Positions 46,801 through 56,957 of a DNA stretch of 64,000 bases are shown piece after piece. The stretch comes from Phyllostachys edulis. Lineage: Eukaryota; Streptophyta; Magnoliopsida; Poales; Poaceae. Every line of letters begins with the position of its first letter. Position 1 is the stretch's first letter. Where the stretch lies: NCBI GenBank assembly GCA_036346405.1, contig CM070546.1:107390826-107454825 (forward strand), written 5' to 3'. Made by a program: the position numbers and the translations under genes. The notes under the pieces are model-generated. The model saw only the letters and a program-made list of their open reading frames with translations. It was not told where the DNA came from and did no database searches.

Positions 46801-47502
46801 GAACTCGAACCCGCATATAAGGAAATCTTTGGGGACTGGCTCATTTAGAGCTCGTAATAGCTGTGGGTAAAGTGGTACAAAGCTGCTTGATGCTATATCA
46901 AATCATGAATTCATGCCAGTCTCCTGGATTGGAGTCTACGGGAACCGCCAGAGGTCTTTCTTCTCTCCGAGTGATAAGTAGTGTTTTCAGTATTAAAATT
47001 TGCCATCTAAATGTTTTTAAATTATTTTCAGAATTGAGATGACTTAGAAAATGTGATAACAACTAGAAATAGTCATCCAGTGCATTTTTTGCTATTAATG
47101 CTTGCTGAGTACATTCGTGTACTCAACCTTGTTAGTATTCTCCTTTGTAGATCCTAGTCCAACCGGGAACTTTCCCGAGTGGGATGAGAAGGCACCGGCT
47201 ACAAGGACCAAAGCGAGATGGACGCCATTTTTTGACTCGTGGGACGAATAGAATGCCGAGACTTCAGTATTGGCGAGAAAAGCGAAGCAGTTCCTTTTGA
47301 TAACTGTGTAATACTTGTACTAAGAACCCTAGCTCTGCGTGGCTATTACTGGAATAAAATGTACAGTTTCTATCTTATTGTTCTGCTGCGTGACTCTGGT
47401 AAAGGCTTACTATTCGTTGGAGCAGTGTTTTACTGAGCAAACGAATAGTAATCCGTATGCCTAAGTGTGATTACCCTTGGGGTAATGACACGGGGCGTCA
47501 CA
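43842..47502 (+). mobile_element. Solo family-A LTR inserted in SIRE element
   Basis: TGTGAGAACC...GGGCGTCACA, 3661 bp, with a perfect AGTGC duplication. It is the inverted counterpart of 426-4703. No PBS, gag or pol, and the same target-site duplication on both sides, so it is a solo LTR left by LTR-LTR recombination of an element that had integrated in the region after pol. GC-rich and GA-repeat parts (44640-45620) give long spurious frames. The GAGTAC/GTACTC hairpin is at 47107-47124. Confidence 0.9.
47107..47124 (+). repeat. LTR hairpin GAGTAC/GTACTC (family A, second copy)
   Basis: Arms 47107-47112 and 47119-47124, extendable by one T-A pair, with loop ATTCGT (ACTCGT in the copy at 833-850, read on its own strand). 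Confidence 0.7.
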
Positions 47503-48910
47503 AGTGCTATACAATCACCATGTATACCACAACTCAAATTGTGCACATATCAACAAACATGCTAGAATGTGTCTTTTCAAAAACCAATCCTTTTGGTCAA
47601 AAGTCAAAATTTGGTGTTTATCAATCAAACCTCTTGAAAAACTAGCTACATCTATTCTCTAATGTATTTCAAAGGTTTTTGGTTGAAAATATCTCAAAAT
47701 TATCTATCTTAAAAGAAAAATCAAGTTTTGGCCAAAAACTAATTTATTACTTATCTTGTTTTTGACCAAAAACGGCTTTTCATCCAAAAATGTTTCCAAA
47801 AGGAATTTGATCTTGCTCCCAAAAGGAAAAAGCTAAAGATGGTTATTCGTGACCTTTTTCGTATTCATAAGTTTTTCAAACTCTCAACCAAATCAAAGTT
47901 ATTTAAGTTTGAATCTCGCTCAAAAATAGCCCAAAACCCGAAAAATGCACTTGAGTCAATTCTAGCATAAAATGAGTATTGCTATTTAGGCAATGATTTC
48001 TCTCATATACTGCCTCAAAATAGTATTTCATACTCATATATATCCTCACAAGTAACAAATCTCGTTGTTTGCTTCTTTTAACTCATTCAAATCGTTTTCT
48101 CTTCAAAAATTGCTCTATTTTCTTAAAAATCTATATTCAAAACTCATTTGTTGATCTAATCTCGTTGAAATTGCTCCAAGATAGTTTTTATGTTGTGTGC
48201 TAAGTCTATGGAGCAAATACAACACAAAAATTCTGCAAAAATCCTCAAGAATCTCCAGGTGCGGTCAACCCGCAAGCTTAACTACGGTCAACCTGCAGGC
48301 TTGTGCCCGGACTGACCGAGCTTTGCTCTGCGGTCAGTCGGCGCGAGGCAGTTAATGAGTTTTGATTTCCTTCTTTAACTCTCCACCGACCCGTCAGTTC
48401 GCCTCTATCTCTTCCACTCCTCCCCGACGGTTCTCCTCTTCTCATCGCAACCGCGCCGTCGCCCAAGGGGCGCCTCCTCGTCTCCGCCGCCCGTGGCTCC
48501 TCCTCACCTCCGGACGTCCCCTCTTCGCCGGCGGCTCCTCCTCTTCTCCACCGACTCGGCAAGGTTCATCTTTTCCCGATTAATCGATCAACCCGTGAAT
48601 CTTCTCTCAATAATCGGTTCCTAGAGAGTTAATCGACCTTTTAGAATGCTCCCTTTGTCTTCTACACTGCCTTGAATGTCGGATTAACCTGCATTATGGA
48701 GATTCCGTTGTGTTTGATAAGAACCCTAGCTTCTTGGTCAAGGCGGACTAACAGGCGTGTTGCGTCTTGATCGATCCGCTACTGTGGATCGACCGCCAAG
48801 CTGCGTCTTGTTAGTCCGACCACGACGTAAAGGCTTCATTTTTATCGACTTGTTGATCCCTATTCCTTTCATCTCACTCCTTGGTTGTCTTGTCTATCTC
48901 TCCAATGATC
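47503..48910 (+). other. Spacer of SIRE element between pol and ORF3
   Basis: AT-rich and non-coding to about 48240, then a patch with GCGGTCAACCCGC, CGGTCAACCTG and CGGACTGACCG (48258-48335), the same kind of motif as in the LTR U3. A GC-rich leader precedes ORF3. No gene was seen. Confidence 0.6.
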
Positions 48911-50329
48911 ATGGCAAGGACCAAGACCGTTGCCGATCCCGAGGCATCTACGTCTCGTAGGGGTACTCGTCGTCCTCCTGTTGAGCACTCCGACAGTGAC
49001 GAAGCGGACTCCTCGCCGTCTTTGTCCTCCGTGCCTAGCGCTAGTGAGCATTTGGACGAAGAAGATGATGCAGATGTAGAGTTTGCACCTAAGCCTCGTG
49101 TGGATCTTCGCTCTATCCGGAATGAGGATTTCAAGCAACTCAGGAAGCAATCACCATATGAGCAGCCGAGGTCAGCCACAGATGAGAGATTTCACACTAT
49201 ATTCCAGGAGGATTGCTACAATCATGTGGTGCTTCACAAGCAGTTTGCTATTCAGAAATACATTGATTGGAGATATCTCAATGAGCAGACTCGGTATGAG
49301 AGTTTATATTCCCGTTTTCGCAATGCTGGTTTGGATGGAATTGTTAGCATCAAGTGCAACTTCAATGAGGAGGTAATCCGTCAGTTTTATGCTACAGTTT
49401 ACATTCCATCCTCCTTGGCCACTGTGACTTGGATGACAGGCTCGAGGCACTACACGGCCACCAAGCGTCACTTTGAGGAGGCCCTAAATCTGCCAACACG
49501 TGAGTATGTTAAGATTCACCTTGAGCTCAAGATGCTGCAGAACTCCGAGCGATTCTGATTCTATGAGCCTACTATTGCTAGAGTTGTCCCTGGCAAGGTT
49601 GCCGGTCTGAGGCCCCTCCCTAGTGTCATTAACAGGATTATCAGGGCCACCATCTTGCCCAGGAGTGGCAACAATGATGCTATTAGAGGACATGCTTGGA
49701 ATGTCATAGATTATGTGATGCAAGGAAAGAAATTTGATATTATGCACTTAATCTTGACTGAATTGCAGTCTTGCCACAGTGATTTGGGAAAGAGGATGTA
49801 TTATGCACCCTACATCATAATGCTCATTTTGAGGACCACTGACTTTCATGGTACCACTCCCTTTCCTCACAAACAGTACAAGCCAGAAGGTGACCACTAG
49901 AGAGATTTGAGGAACATGCCTCTTCACCCAGTTGCTGATGCTCCAGCCTCTCCTCGGCTGCTCCTCGGCCAGCAGGTGGACTTGATCCACTATTGTTGGA
50001 GGTTACGCATCTCGGCATCAACACGATAGTATCTCGTTTTGATGCACGGTGGATCGTCGCCTAGAGGTTACGGACCATCGCATGGATACTCTAGAGAGCA
50101 CTACTCGATCTTTGGACTTTCGCCAGCGGTGTGAGAGATCCAACTCACTTGTGCTTGCGCCTAGATCGATGGTTGGATTGGTTTCCGGGATTCAGACCGA
50201 CATGGCTGAGATGACCACTCGTATCTCGTCGATTGAGTAGACTATTACTTATTCTCGGCGTCGACGCATTGATCCTCCTTCAGCCCCTTCCACGTCGACT
50301 GCAGCTCCTCCTCCTCCCCCTACTTCGTA
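48911..50329 (+). pseudogene. SIRE-type third ORF (plant transposon-associated protein), with stops
   Basis: ATG at 48911 (MARTKTVADPEAST). A low-complexity acidic/Ser N-terminus is followed by a folded-looking region (DLRSIRNEDFKQL, FAIQKYIDWRYLNEQT, EEVIRQFYATVYIPSSL). An in-frame TGA at 49556-49558 interrupts it, and the same frame continues (LRPLPSVINRIIRATILPRS, GHAWNVIDYVMQGKKFD, YYAPYIIMLILRTTDFHGTT) to TAG 49898-49900. A further short coiled-coil segment lies at 50049-50329 in another frame, ending in a Pro run. Position between pol and the 3' LTR is that of the extra, sometimes called env-like, ORF of SIRE/Maximus elements. I recall similar sequences being annotated as putative plant transposon protein domain. 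Function unknown; no transmembrane segment was seen. Confidence 0.65.
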
Positions 50330-50944
50330 GCTTTTGGTAGTTGATGCCAAAGGGGGAGAAGTGCTATATGGTCCTATATATCTCTATATCTATTATCTAT
50401 TAGTTATGGTTGTTGAATGCTTGTTGGACTTTTGTGTGTAATAATTAGAGGATAAGCTTATTGCTCTCTTTTGCTATCATTGTAAGCTTATTGAACCTCT
50501 TATATAAACGCTTAATGCTTTACCGTCTATAAGCTTGGCTGAATGATCATGTACTTCTATGCTTGTAATCGGTTTAAGACATTGCTATTCTCAATGTTAT
50601 CTTGATGAACTTGTTAGTTAATATTGTGCTTATATTACTCTCTTGAAATGCTATGTTTATAATGTTATATATTGTTGCATTTCCTCAAGTTCCATCATGC
50701 AAAAGAAACTCCGCCAAAATTCTCTAAAAATCTCTACTTGTGCTTGCAAAAATTCTCTACCTTTTATGCACATGTTTAGGGGGAGCTTTCTTTAAACAGG
50801 ATTTAACAAGGAAATAATTCTCAAAATTCTTTTTAAGCTTATTGCAAGAATTATCTCGTTGTTAAGTCATCAAAAGAATATACACTCATAGTATATTCAA
50901 AACAATCATTCTCTCACATATTAAGTGTGTTGTCATCAATTACC

Positions 50945-50958
50945 AAAAAGGGGGAGAT
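50945..50958 (+). promoter_or_regulatory. Polypurine tract of SIRE-type Copia
   Basis: AAAAAGGGGGAGAT directly before the 3' LTR TG at 50959. Similar GGGGGAG blocks occur at 43831, 50351 and 50776. Confidence 0.85.
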
Positions 50959-52462
50959 TGAAAGCATCTAGGCCCCTAAAAATTGTTTTGGTAATTAATG
51001 ATAATATGTGAATATGGGATTAACGTGTTTATTGAGTATGTACAAGGTTAAATCTCATTGGTGCTCTTGATGACCGGGAATTGCACGCGAAAGGATTACA
51101 TGAAGATCATTTGGCTCAAAGACAAGGTACAATAGTCTAGGATCTTTTTATTTTGCTGGTCTTAGGTGAATTGGTTGGAAGACCGGGTTATAGGCTAGAC
51201 AGCCGTACTATAAAGAGGGTCCAAGAAATGAGTACCTTGAAAGTGAATGATGCCACATTTGCTCAAATCTTATTTGATTTAATCTTGGATTTGTTTTTGG
51301 TTTGGCCTCAATTTAAATTTGCTGTTTTTCTTTGGAGGCCGGACTGACTGACGTTAACTGGCCGGACTGACCGGAGTGCAAGACCAAAAACAGCGGTCAG
51401 CTTTTTCCAGTGAGGTGTTGTTTTTGATTTTGCTGATTTCCACTGGGCCGGACTAACCGACGGCCATTGGCCGGACTGACCGCACCCCCGGGTCTTGGAC
51501 GCGGTCAACATTTTCCAGAGAAGGTTTTCAGTTGAAATTTGACAGTGGGACCGATCACGGGTATAAGCGGATCGACCGCACCTCCGGTCCTTCAATGCGG
51601 TCAAGCATTTTTGATGAGTCTCTAAACGATTTCCGTTTTTCAGAGGCGGACTAACCGCACGTTCACTGCGGTCCCGACCGACACCCAGAACGGCTATTTT
51701 TGATGCATTTAATGCGTTATACGATCGATTACTTCTGGTGGCCGGACCGCACTGCACGGTGCTGCGGTCTAACAGGCTCCATGAAAAATTGGGGATTTCG
51801 TGCTAGCGGCTAGTCACGATGGGTGGAGGCTATAAATACCTCACCCATCGCAACTAGAAGTGTTGTTGAGCCTCATTTAACATCTCTTGAGCCCTTTGCA
51901 TTGTTTCCTACTCATTGAGAGCATTCATTTCCTTTTGCAAAGGTAGTTGAGGTTTTTCCAAGAGCATTTATTGAGTTTGATCATTGTGGCATTAGAGCGC
52001 TTTCAAGTGAAGATTTCTTGCTCTATTACTCTTGGAGATTGCCGTCTCCTAGACGGCTTGGAGTTTAGTTCGGTGATCTTCTCAAAGGAGATTGTGAGAA
52101 GGCTCGGGCATTTGTGAAGGTTGGAGCTCGCCTATCCGGAGAGGAGAAGAGCTACCACTAGTGATCGAGGGAAGGCTTAATTTGTGGAGCCGGCTTGAGT
52201 TGATCAAGCTTCCTCAACGTGGATTAGTGAAGACCGGCAAGTCTTCGATACCACGGGAAAAACTTCCTTGTGTCATTGTGGTTATTTCTAGTTTTTACAT
52301 TTCCGCATTTATATTTCTAGCTTGTCTTTTTGTGGTAAATTGCTTAGCTAGAATTATATCTTGTTTAGACTAAGTTAATCATTGGCTAAAATTGTTAAAT
52401 TGTCAAAAAGTTTAAAAACCTCCTATTCACCCCCCCTCTAGTCGGTTATCCTTGATCCTACA
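50959..52462 (+). repeat. 3' LTR of SIRE-type Copia
   Basis: TGAAAGCATC...GATCCTACA, 1504 bp, followed by TSD GTGGG (52463-52467). TATA at 51831-51839. Nearly identical to the 5' LTR over the last 650 bp but with numerous substitutions and indels between about 51330 and 51780. Confidence 0.95.
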
Positions 52463-53190
52463 GTGGGTACTCACTCCTTTCGTTTCAAACAAATGTATTT
52501 ATGTATTATTGTTTTAACTTGAGCTTTGCAATCTATACATATTATTTACCGTCAAATATTGCTTCTTGCAACTAACCCTACAGCTCTCATTGTTAAGCCA
52601 ATGCATGAATATTATTTGCATGATTGTTCCCTGCGATTTGCTGAGTACATTCAAAGTACTCATGGCTTTAAGCCCTGTGTTAAAGCTGTGGTCGAAGATG
52701 AACAAGTGCAGGGATGCTCAGACCTCTTCGAGGAGGAGTTCTTTGATGACCCAGCCGTCTAGGACGTCTTCCACTCGACAGCCTGTGGGCTTGCCGGCTA
52801 GCCTCAAGTGTTTCGTGTTTTCGCTATAAAGTTTCCTTTTTGCCAGCTTTTGTAAGCCCTGATTGGCAAACCTCTGTAAGCAACCTTGACCATAAGGTCT
52901 TTGTTTAATATATGTTAATTTGTTTGCTTCATCTGTTGTTTGGCCATGTGGTTGTGATTACACCTATGTTGTTTGTGCGAGCTAGCTTGGAATCCTGGGA
53001 CTAGCTCAGTGCACACAGTCCAAACTTCCAGGAGGTCTTCGAAGATCTCCTAGGAGGTCCTGACGGACCTCCTCTCAGTGTATGCTTGGAGGACCTCCCA
53101 GAACCTCCGGGTGGTCCTATCGGACCTCCCTAAGAGGTCCTGGGAGACGTTTCCTAGTGCATCCTGGGAGAGGTCCTCACAAAGAGGAAG
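52463..53190 (+). mobile_element. Gypsy LTR (element 4), 3' segment
   Basis: Continues from 37098 after removal of the SIRE element. It carries the GAGTAC/GTACTC hairpin, an AAGTTTCCTTTT/TTTAATATATG likely polyadenylation region, and clustered GGAGGTCCT/AGGACCTCC motifs (53030-53170). These correspond to 5160-5480 in element 2 on the opposite strand. The expected LTR terminus (..TTACA plus PBS) is missing, so the copy is truncated near 53190. Confidence 0.65.
52643..52661 (+). repeat. LTR hairpin GAGTAC/GTACTC (element 4)
   Basis: Seven-base arms TGAGTAC (52642-52648) and GTACTCA (52656-52662) with a 7-base loop. Confidence 0.7.
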
Positions 53191-53689
53191 TGGTTGTTAC
53201 CAGGAATTATGAGGAGGTGGACAAAGACAATAACTCATGATTGACAGATTGGGTCATCTTAGCAATTCATCATAAACTATATTAGTATTTTGCTTGCTAT
53301 GTGGAGTTGGCGTTGCCATGTTAAGAACTTATGATATTTTGATTATTTTCAATGTCAAGTGTTTGAGATGTGTGGCTACATATGTTTCATACTTTCATTC
53401 ATTCATCAATCATTCGTTCTTTCATTCTTTCACACAAGTACACATCACAGTAGCAAAATAATTCATCATTGATTAAATATGCAGGTTTACATTATTATTT
53501 GATTACAATACATACATGTTTACATCAAGCTCTTGGAGCCTTGAAGGGGAGACAATATACATGACTACATCAAATTGCACATGTCTTGCTTCTTCGGGTA
53601 ATTTACCTTCTATCTTACTCAATTTGATGCCTAATACTTGCTTAATTCATCAAAGTATTCCTGTTGTGGGCTTATCTGTACCGTAGCCA
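53191..53689. other. Unassigned AT-rich sequence
   Basis: No coding frame, terminal repeat or known motif was seen. Confidence 0.4.
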
Positions 53690-54330
53690 AGCTGGCTGCC
53701 TGGGCACCGCCTAGTCACTACCTAGGCGTCGCCTCGTCCACCTAGGCGCTAGGCCCGGCCCCGGGCCACCACCTGCCTAGCGCCTAGCACTTTCTTAAAC
53801 CTTGGTAATGACACAGGGTGCCACAACTGTCTCTTCAGAAGCAACGTTCAGCATGGTGGGAAGAATAATTGAAGAAAGAAGATCATCCCTCATGTCTAGG
53901 ATGGTGGAGGCAATTACATGCGCCAAAGATTGGGAATTGGCTAAAGAGCATCAACATCATCAACTAGAGGATCTTGAGATGTGCAAGTGTACGCTGACCT
54001 CAAACGCATGAACGTTCTCGACATTGATGACTACTTAGTATGTACGCATGTTTTTAATGAGATAGTAACATTGTATCTATAAAATATCAAAAAATCCACT
54101 TTTCCCCGAAATATTTATGTGCCCATGTTTTTACGCAATTAATTCAATTTTAACTAGGTTTTTAACGAGGCGGGCACGAGAGGAATGAAGATGACAGTCG
54201 CCACCCCCATCATCGCCGCCGCCTCCACCGTCTATAGTTACGTAGGGCTAGGCTTGGACCGGCACGGCACGACCCTGGCACGGCGGGCTTTGGGCCATGC
54301 CTGGGCCTAGCCAGAGGCGAGGCGAACCCA
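53690..54330 (+). mobile_element. hAT fragment: hATC coding end and 3' subterminal sequence
   Basis: A frame at about 53820-54011 reads TVSSEATFSMVGRIIEERRS and MVEAITCAKDWELA, a clear hATC dimerisation motif like that at 25269-25718 but less complete. About 230 bases downstream, GGCACGGCACGACCCTGGCACGG-type repeats (54260-54300) resemble the subterminal motifs of the 24803-26842 element, in the order expected for a 3' end. Upstream, CCTAGGCG/CGCCTAG repeats (53700-53785) may belong to another element. No TIR or TSD was found. Confidence 0.6.
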
Positions 54331-54584
54331 AGACGCACGACGGCGACGATGGGGTGGATCGGGCGAGCCGAAGACGGCACAACGGACCAAAGCAGCGGCG
54401 GGCCGTCTGCGTGTTGTCAAGACGCAAGACCAACACAATGCCCAGCTCTATGTGTGATCCAAGAAAAGTGCCGCATATATCTCGCCTCAAATGGGCCCGT
54501 TGGAGCAGCAGTGGCTTAATTAAAGCATCTTTAGTTCGGCGTATATAGAAGTGGTACAACTACATATTAAGCCATGCATGCAAT
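54331..54584. other. Unassigned sequence left of the gene-capturing hAT
   Basis: No gene seen. The last eight bases, CATGCAAT (54577-54584), are the probable TSD. Confidence 0.4.
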
Positions 54585-54984
54585 TAAGCCTGGTAATGGG
54601 TTGGGTTCATACGGTTTTAATGGTTTGGATTCTAATTTAGGCTCAATGGATTGGTTGAAATGGTTTCTATTTTGATTCGGGTTGGACTGGGGCGGGTTGA
54701 TTCGTATAAAGGGTTGGAATTGGTGTGGTTTGGCTGCTGAGTGTAGCACCCGAAACGGGCAGAAGCCGCAGAACCCACGGGTTGAACCCATCCAAAACCC
54801 TCGCTACCTCGTGTCCTCGTGTGACATCGCCACCGCCAGCCCCATCCGCGCGTCGCCTCGCCGGCTCCCCGCCCTCCCTCCCTCACGCCGTCGTCCTTGG
54901 CCACCATCCAGTGTAGACTCGTAACCCTCGCTACTTCGTGTGACACGCCGCGACACTCCCGAGTGTGGGGGGGAGGTGAGACCT

Positions 54985-55255
54985 GAGGGAGTTGAGGGGC
55001 ATGACCAGGGTTCCCTCACCGCCATTGCGCCGTCGGGTCCCTCCTTCCCCGCTCTCTGCCGCCGCACCGTTGAGTCCCTCCTCCTCCCCCGTGGCGCCGC
55101 CAAGAGGCCGAGACCCGAGAGGGTGAGGCCGAGCCGGCTGCCGCGTGACTACGTGAGGGTGTGACTAAGAGAGTGAGGGGCGACCAGGTGAGGTGCTAGG
55201 GTTCCCTCGCCGCCGCTGCGCCGTCGACCCCCTCCTTCCCCGCTCTCCGCCGCCG
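54985..55255. repeat. Imperfect duplication of GC-rich leader-like sequence
   Basis: The stretch around AGGGTTCCCTCACCGCC...CTCCTTCCCCGCTCTC (55007-55060) is repeated about 190 bp further (55197-55250) with several changes. Confidence 0.65.
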
Positions 55256-55601
55256 CCGTGTTCCTCTACCCTAGATCTCTTCCCTGCATCTCTATCGCCA
55301 AGAACTCTGGCTCTCCGAGTGGCACCGCAAACCGATTCTTCTACCGACGTCGACTCCCTCCTCCTCCCCTAATCTTTGTCGCCGCCGGCCGCCGCGTGAC
55401 CCCTCTCCCGGATCTCCTTTGCCCCCCACAGCCAGGTGCACCTCTCTTCGAATTCTTTCTTGCATGAACCCAACATCTGGGGCTCAAAATTCTCGAGGTT
55501 CACTTGATTGAGCTCAAATCGTTAGAACCAAGAACATGACTTGTTGTTTGATGGGTTTGAACTTGATTTGTAGCATAGAAGATTATCTCTGATGGTATGT
55601 G

Positions 55602-55615
55602 TGTGTGTGTGTATT
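55602..55615. repeat. (GT)n microsatellite
   Basis: A short uninterrupted GT run within an intron-like part of the captured sequence. Confidence 0.8.
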
Positions 55616-55891
55616 TGTGATGGATTTGACTGAATCTATTGTGTTTGGTGTGTTGCAGGCGATGAGCTCCTGTCGGATTCAATAGCTCCGTGGGCTGTGA
55701 GCATGGCAAAGAGCAACCAACAAATAAACGGTTTGTTTATATCTATTCTTTGTTTGTATTCCATAGTTCAACCATGTATTTGAATTCCTGTTTTCTGTTG
55801 AATAGCATGAAAATGCTTTAGTCCTAGGTCATACTCATTTGGCATGAAAACTTTTGTTAGCTGTAATTGAACTAATGGACATTTCTGTTAG

Positions 55892-56006
55892 GTTTTTGGA
55901 ATTGGGTGCTATCCTGAAACCAGGGAAGACTCCTAAAATGGACAAATCTACTATATTGAATGATGATATTCGTGTTGTTGCTGAATTGCGTAGTGAAGCA
56001 CAGAAA
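55892..56006 (+). pseudogene. Captured exon resembling the helix-loop-helix of an ILR3-type bHLH factor
   Basis: After an AG acceptor (55890-55891) the frame reads FLELGAILKPGKTPKMDK, then STILNDDIRVVAELRSEAQK. This matches the first-helix end, loop and second helix of plant subgroup IVc bHLH proteins (ILR3/bHLH105-like), whose members act in iron-deficiency signalling. The DNA-contacting basic region, which lies in the preceding exon in such genes, is absent. The leucine-zipper continuation normally following SEAQK is also absent; the frame runs into unrelated residues to a stop at 56124-56126. Preservation of the exon border argues for capture of genomic DNA, not an mRNA copy. No complete product is expected. 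Confidence 0.65.
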
Positions 56007-56277
56007 TGTCCAGTCATACTCTGGGATGAATGCAAATGGATAGTCATTCCAGCTACTTTTATCATAGCTGACTGCAAATTATTCAAGGGTGGCATTGCAA
56101 GCAATCGAGATGTCTGTATTGATTAAAGATGCCGAACTGTGTATCATACAATCATACTACTTGAAATTGAGGACTTCTTACTACTTGAATTGATGATTGT
56201 GATGCTTCGGTCACTTCATGATTTATGCTTTTTGAGAAGAGTAGAATCATTTAATGATTTGTAAAGCTATGTTATAA

Positions 56278-56560
56278 GGGCGTGTATAATGGTATAGACA
56301 GCTGTTGTTTATAGCAGCTCTCCATGTCATCTGTAGACAGCACTAAAGACAGCTCATACAATGGGTTGTGGTGATACAGTCGACTATAGGATTGTAGACA
56401 ACACACAATCTTTTAATGTTTTTCTTGATTCTGGTGCTACAGTCGGTTACAGAATTATAGACATCATATTTCTCTCTCTTTATTCTCTTTCATCCACATC
56501 AACTTAATTCCTACGTGACAGAGGCTATAGATAGTTGATGTAAGCCCATTGTACATGACC
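56278..56560. mobile_element. Tourist-like (PIF/Harbinger) MITE with TAA duplication
   Basis: The 283-bp segment starts GGGCGTGTATAATGG and, from the other end, starts GGTCATGTACAATGG, with 12 of 15 bases in common. TAA flanks both sides (56275-56277 and 56561-56563). Length, TIR and trinucleotide TSD fit Tourist MITEs. Non-coding. Confidence 0.85.
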
Positions 56561-56957
56561 TAAGCAATTAAGCATTAGCCTTTTGCGATGTATTTGTAAT
56601 TTGTTAGTAATTAGGGCCAGCCGGGCCATACCTAACCGGGTCCACACAGGGCCGCCCGTTTGGCCAGGTTGTTGACGCCAGGTTGTTGACATGGTAAAAA
56701 CAAAGAACAGGCTACAGATCGGCCGTAGAGGGCAAAAAAATCGAGCCACAAGCCACTTAGCGCAGATTGACTCAAAGGCAAGTCAATCTCAAAATGGTTT
56801 GGTTTGGGTTTGACTGATTTTGCAAATGGGTTGGACTAGTTTGGTTTTTAGAAAATGAGAAGTGGACTGAGTTAGTTTGGTAGGTGTGTAATCAAGGAAG
56901 TGGGCTGGGCTGATTTTAGGGTGGATTCTAGACAACTAGCACCCCTACATGCAATTA

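Larger units (their letters stand above)
37099..52462 (+). mobile_element. Full-length SIRE/Maximus-type Copia retrotransposon
   Basis: LTRs at 37099-38599 and 50959-52462, PBS, gag, protease-integrase-RT-RNase H order (Copia), a third ORF between pol and the 3' LTR, and a polypurine tract. A perfect TSD (GTGGG) defines the insertion. Its length is about 11.7 kb without the family-A LTR inserted at 43842-47502. Multiple stops and frameshifts in gag, pol and ORF3 mean it cannot encode a working set of proteins. It inserted into a Gypsy LTR (element 4), and was itself later hit by family A. Confidence 0.95.
54585..56947 (+). mobile_element. Probable hAT element carrying captured gene sequence (TSD CATGCAAT)
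   Basis: CATGCAAT at 54577-54584 recurs at 56948-56955 (with TA after both, the match is 10 bases). The enclosed 2363 bp start TAAGCCTGGTAATGG and, from the other end, start TAGGGGTGCTAG. These are short, imperfect hAT-like ends. Subterminal stretches are rich in GGTTTGG/GGGTTGG motifs on both sides (54595-54735 and 56790-56930). No transposase was found. Inside are a GC-rich, promoter- or leader-like part, an exon resembling a bHLH gene, and a nested MITE. The weak TIRs make the exact superfamily less certain than the insertion itself. Confidence 0.6.

Noticed and set aside
48881..50329. Envelope glycoprotein gene after pol
   Set aside because: No signal peptide, transmembrane segment or Cys/glycosylation pattern is visible, so only the neutral label third ORF is supported.
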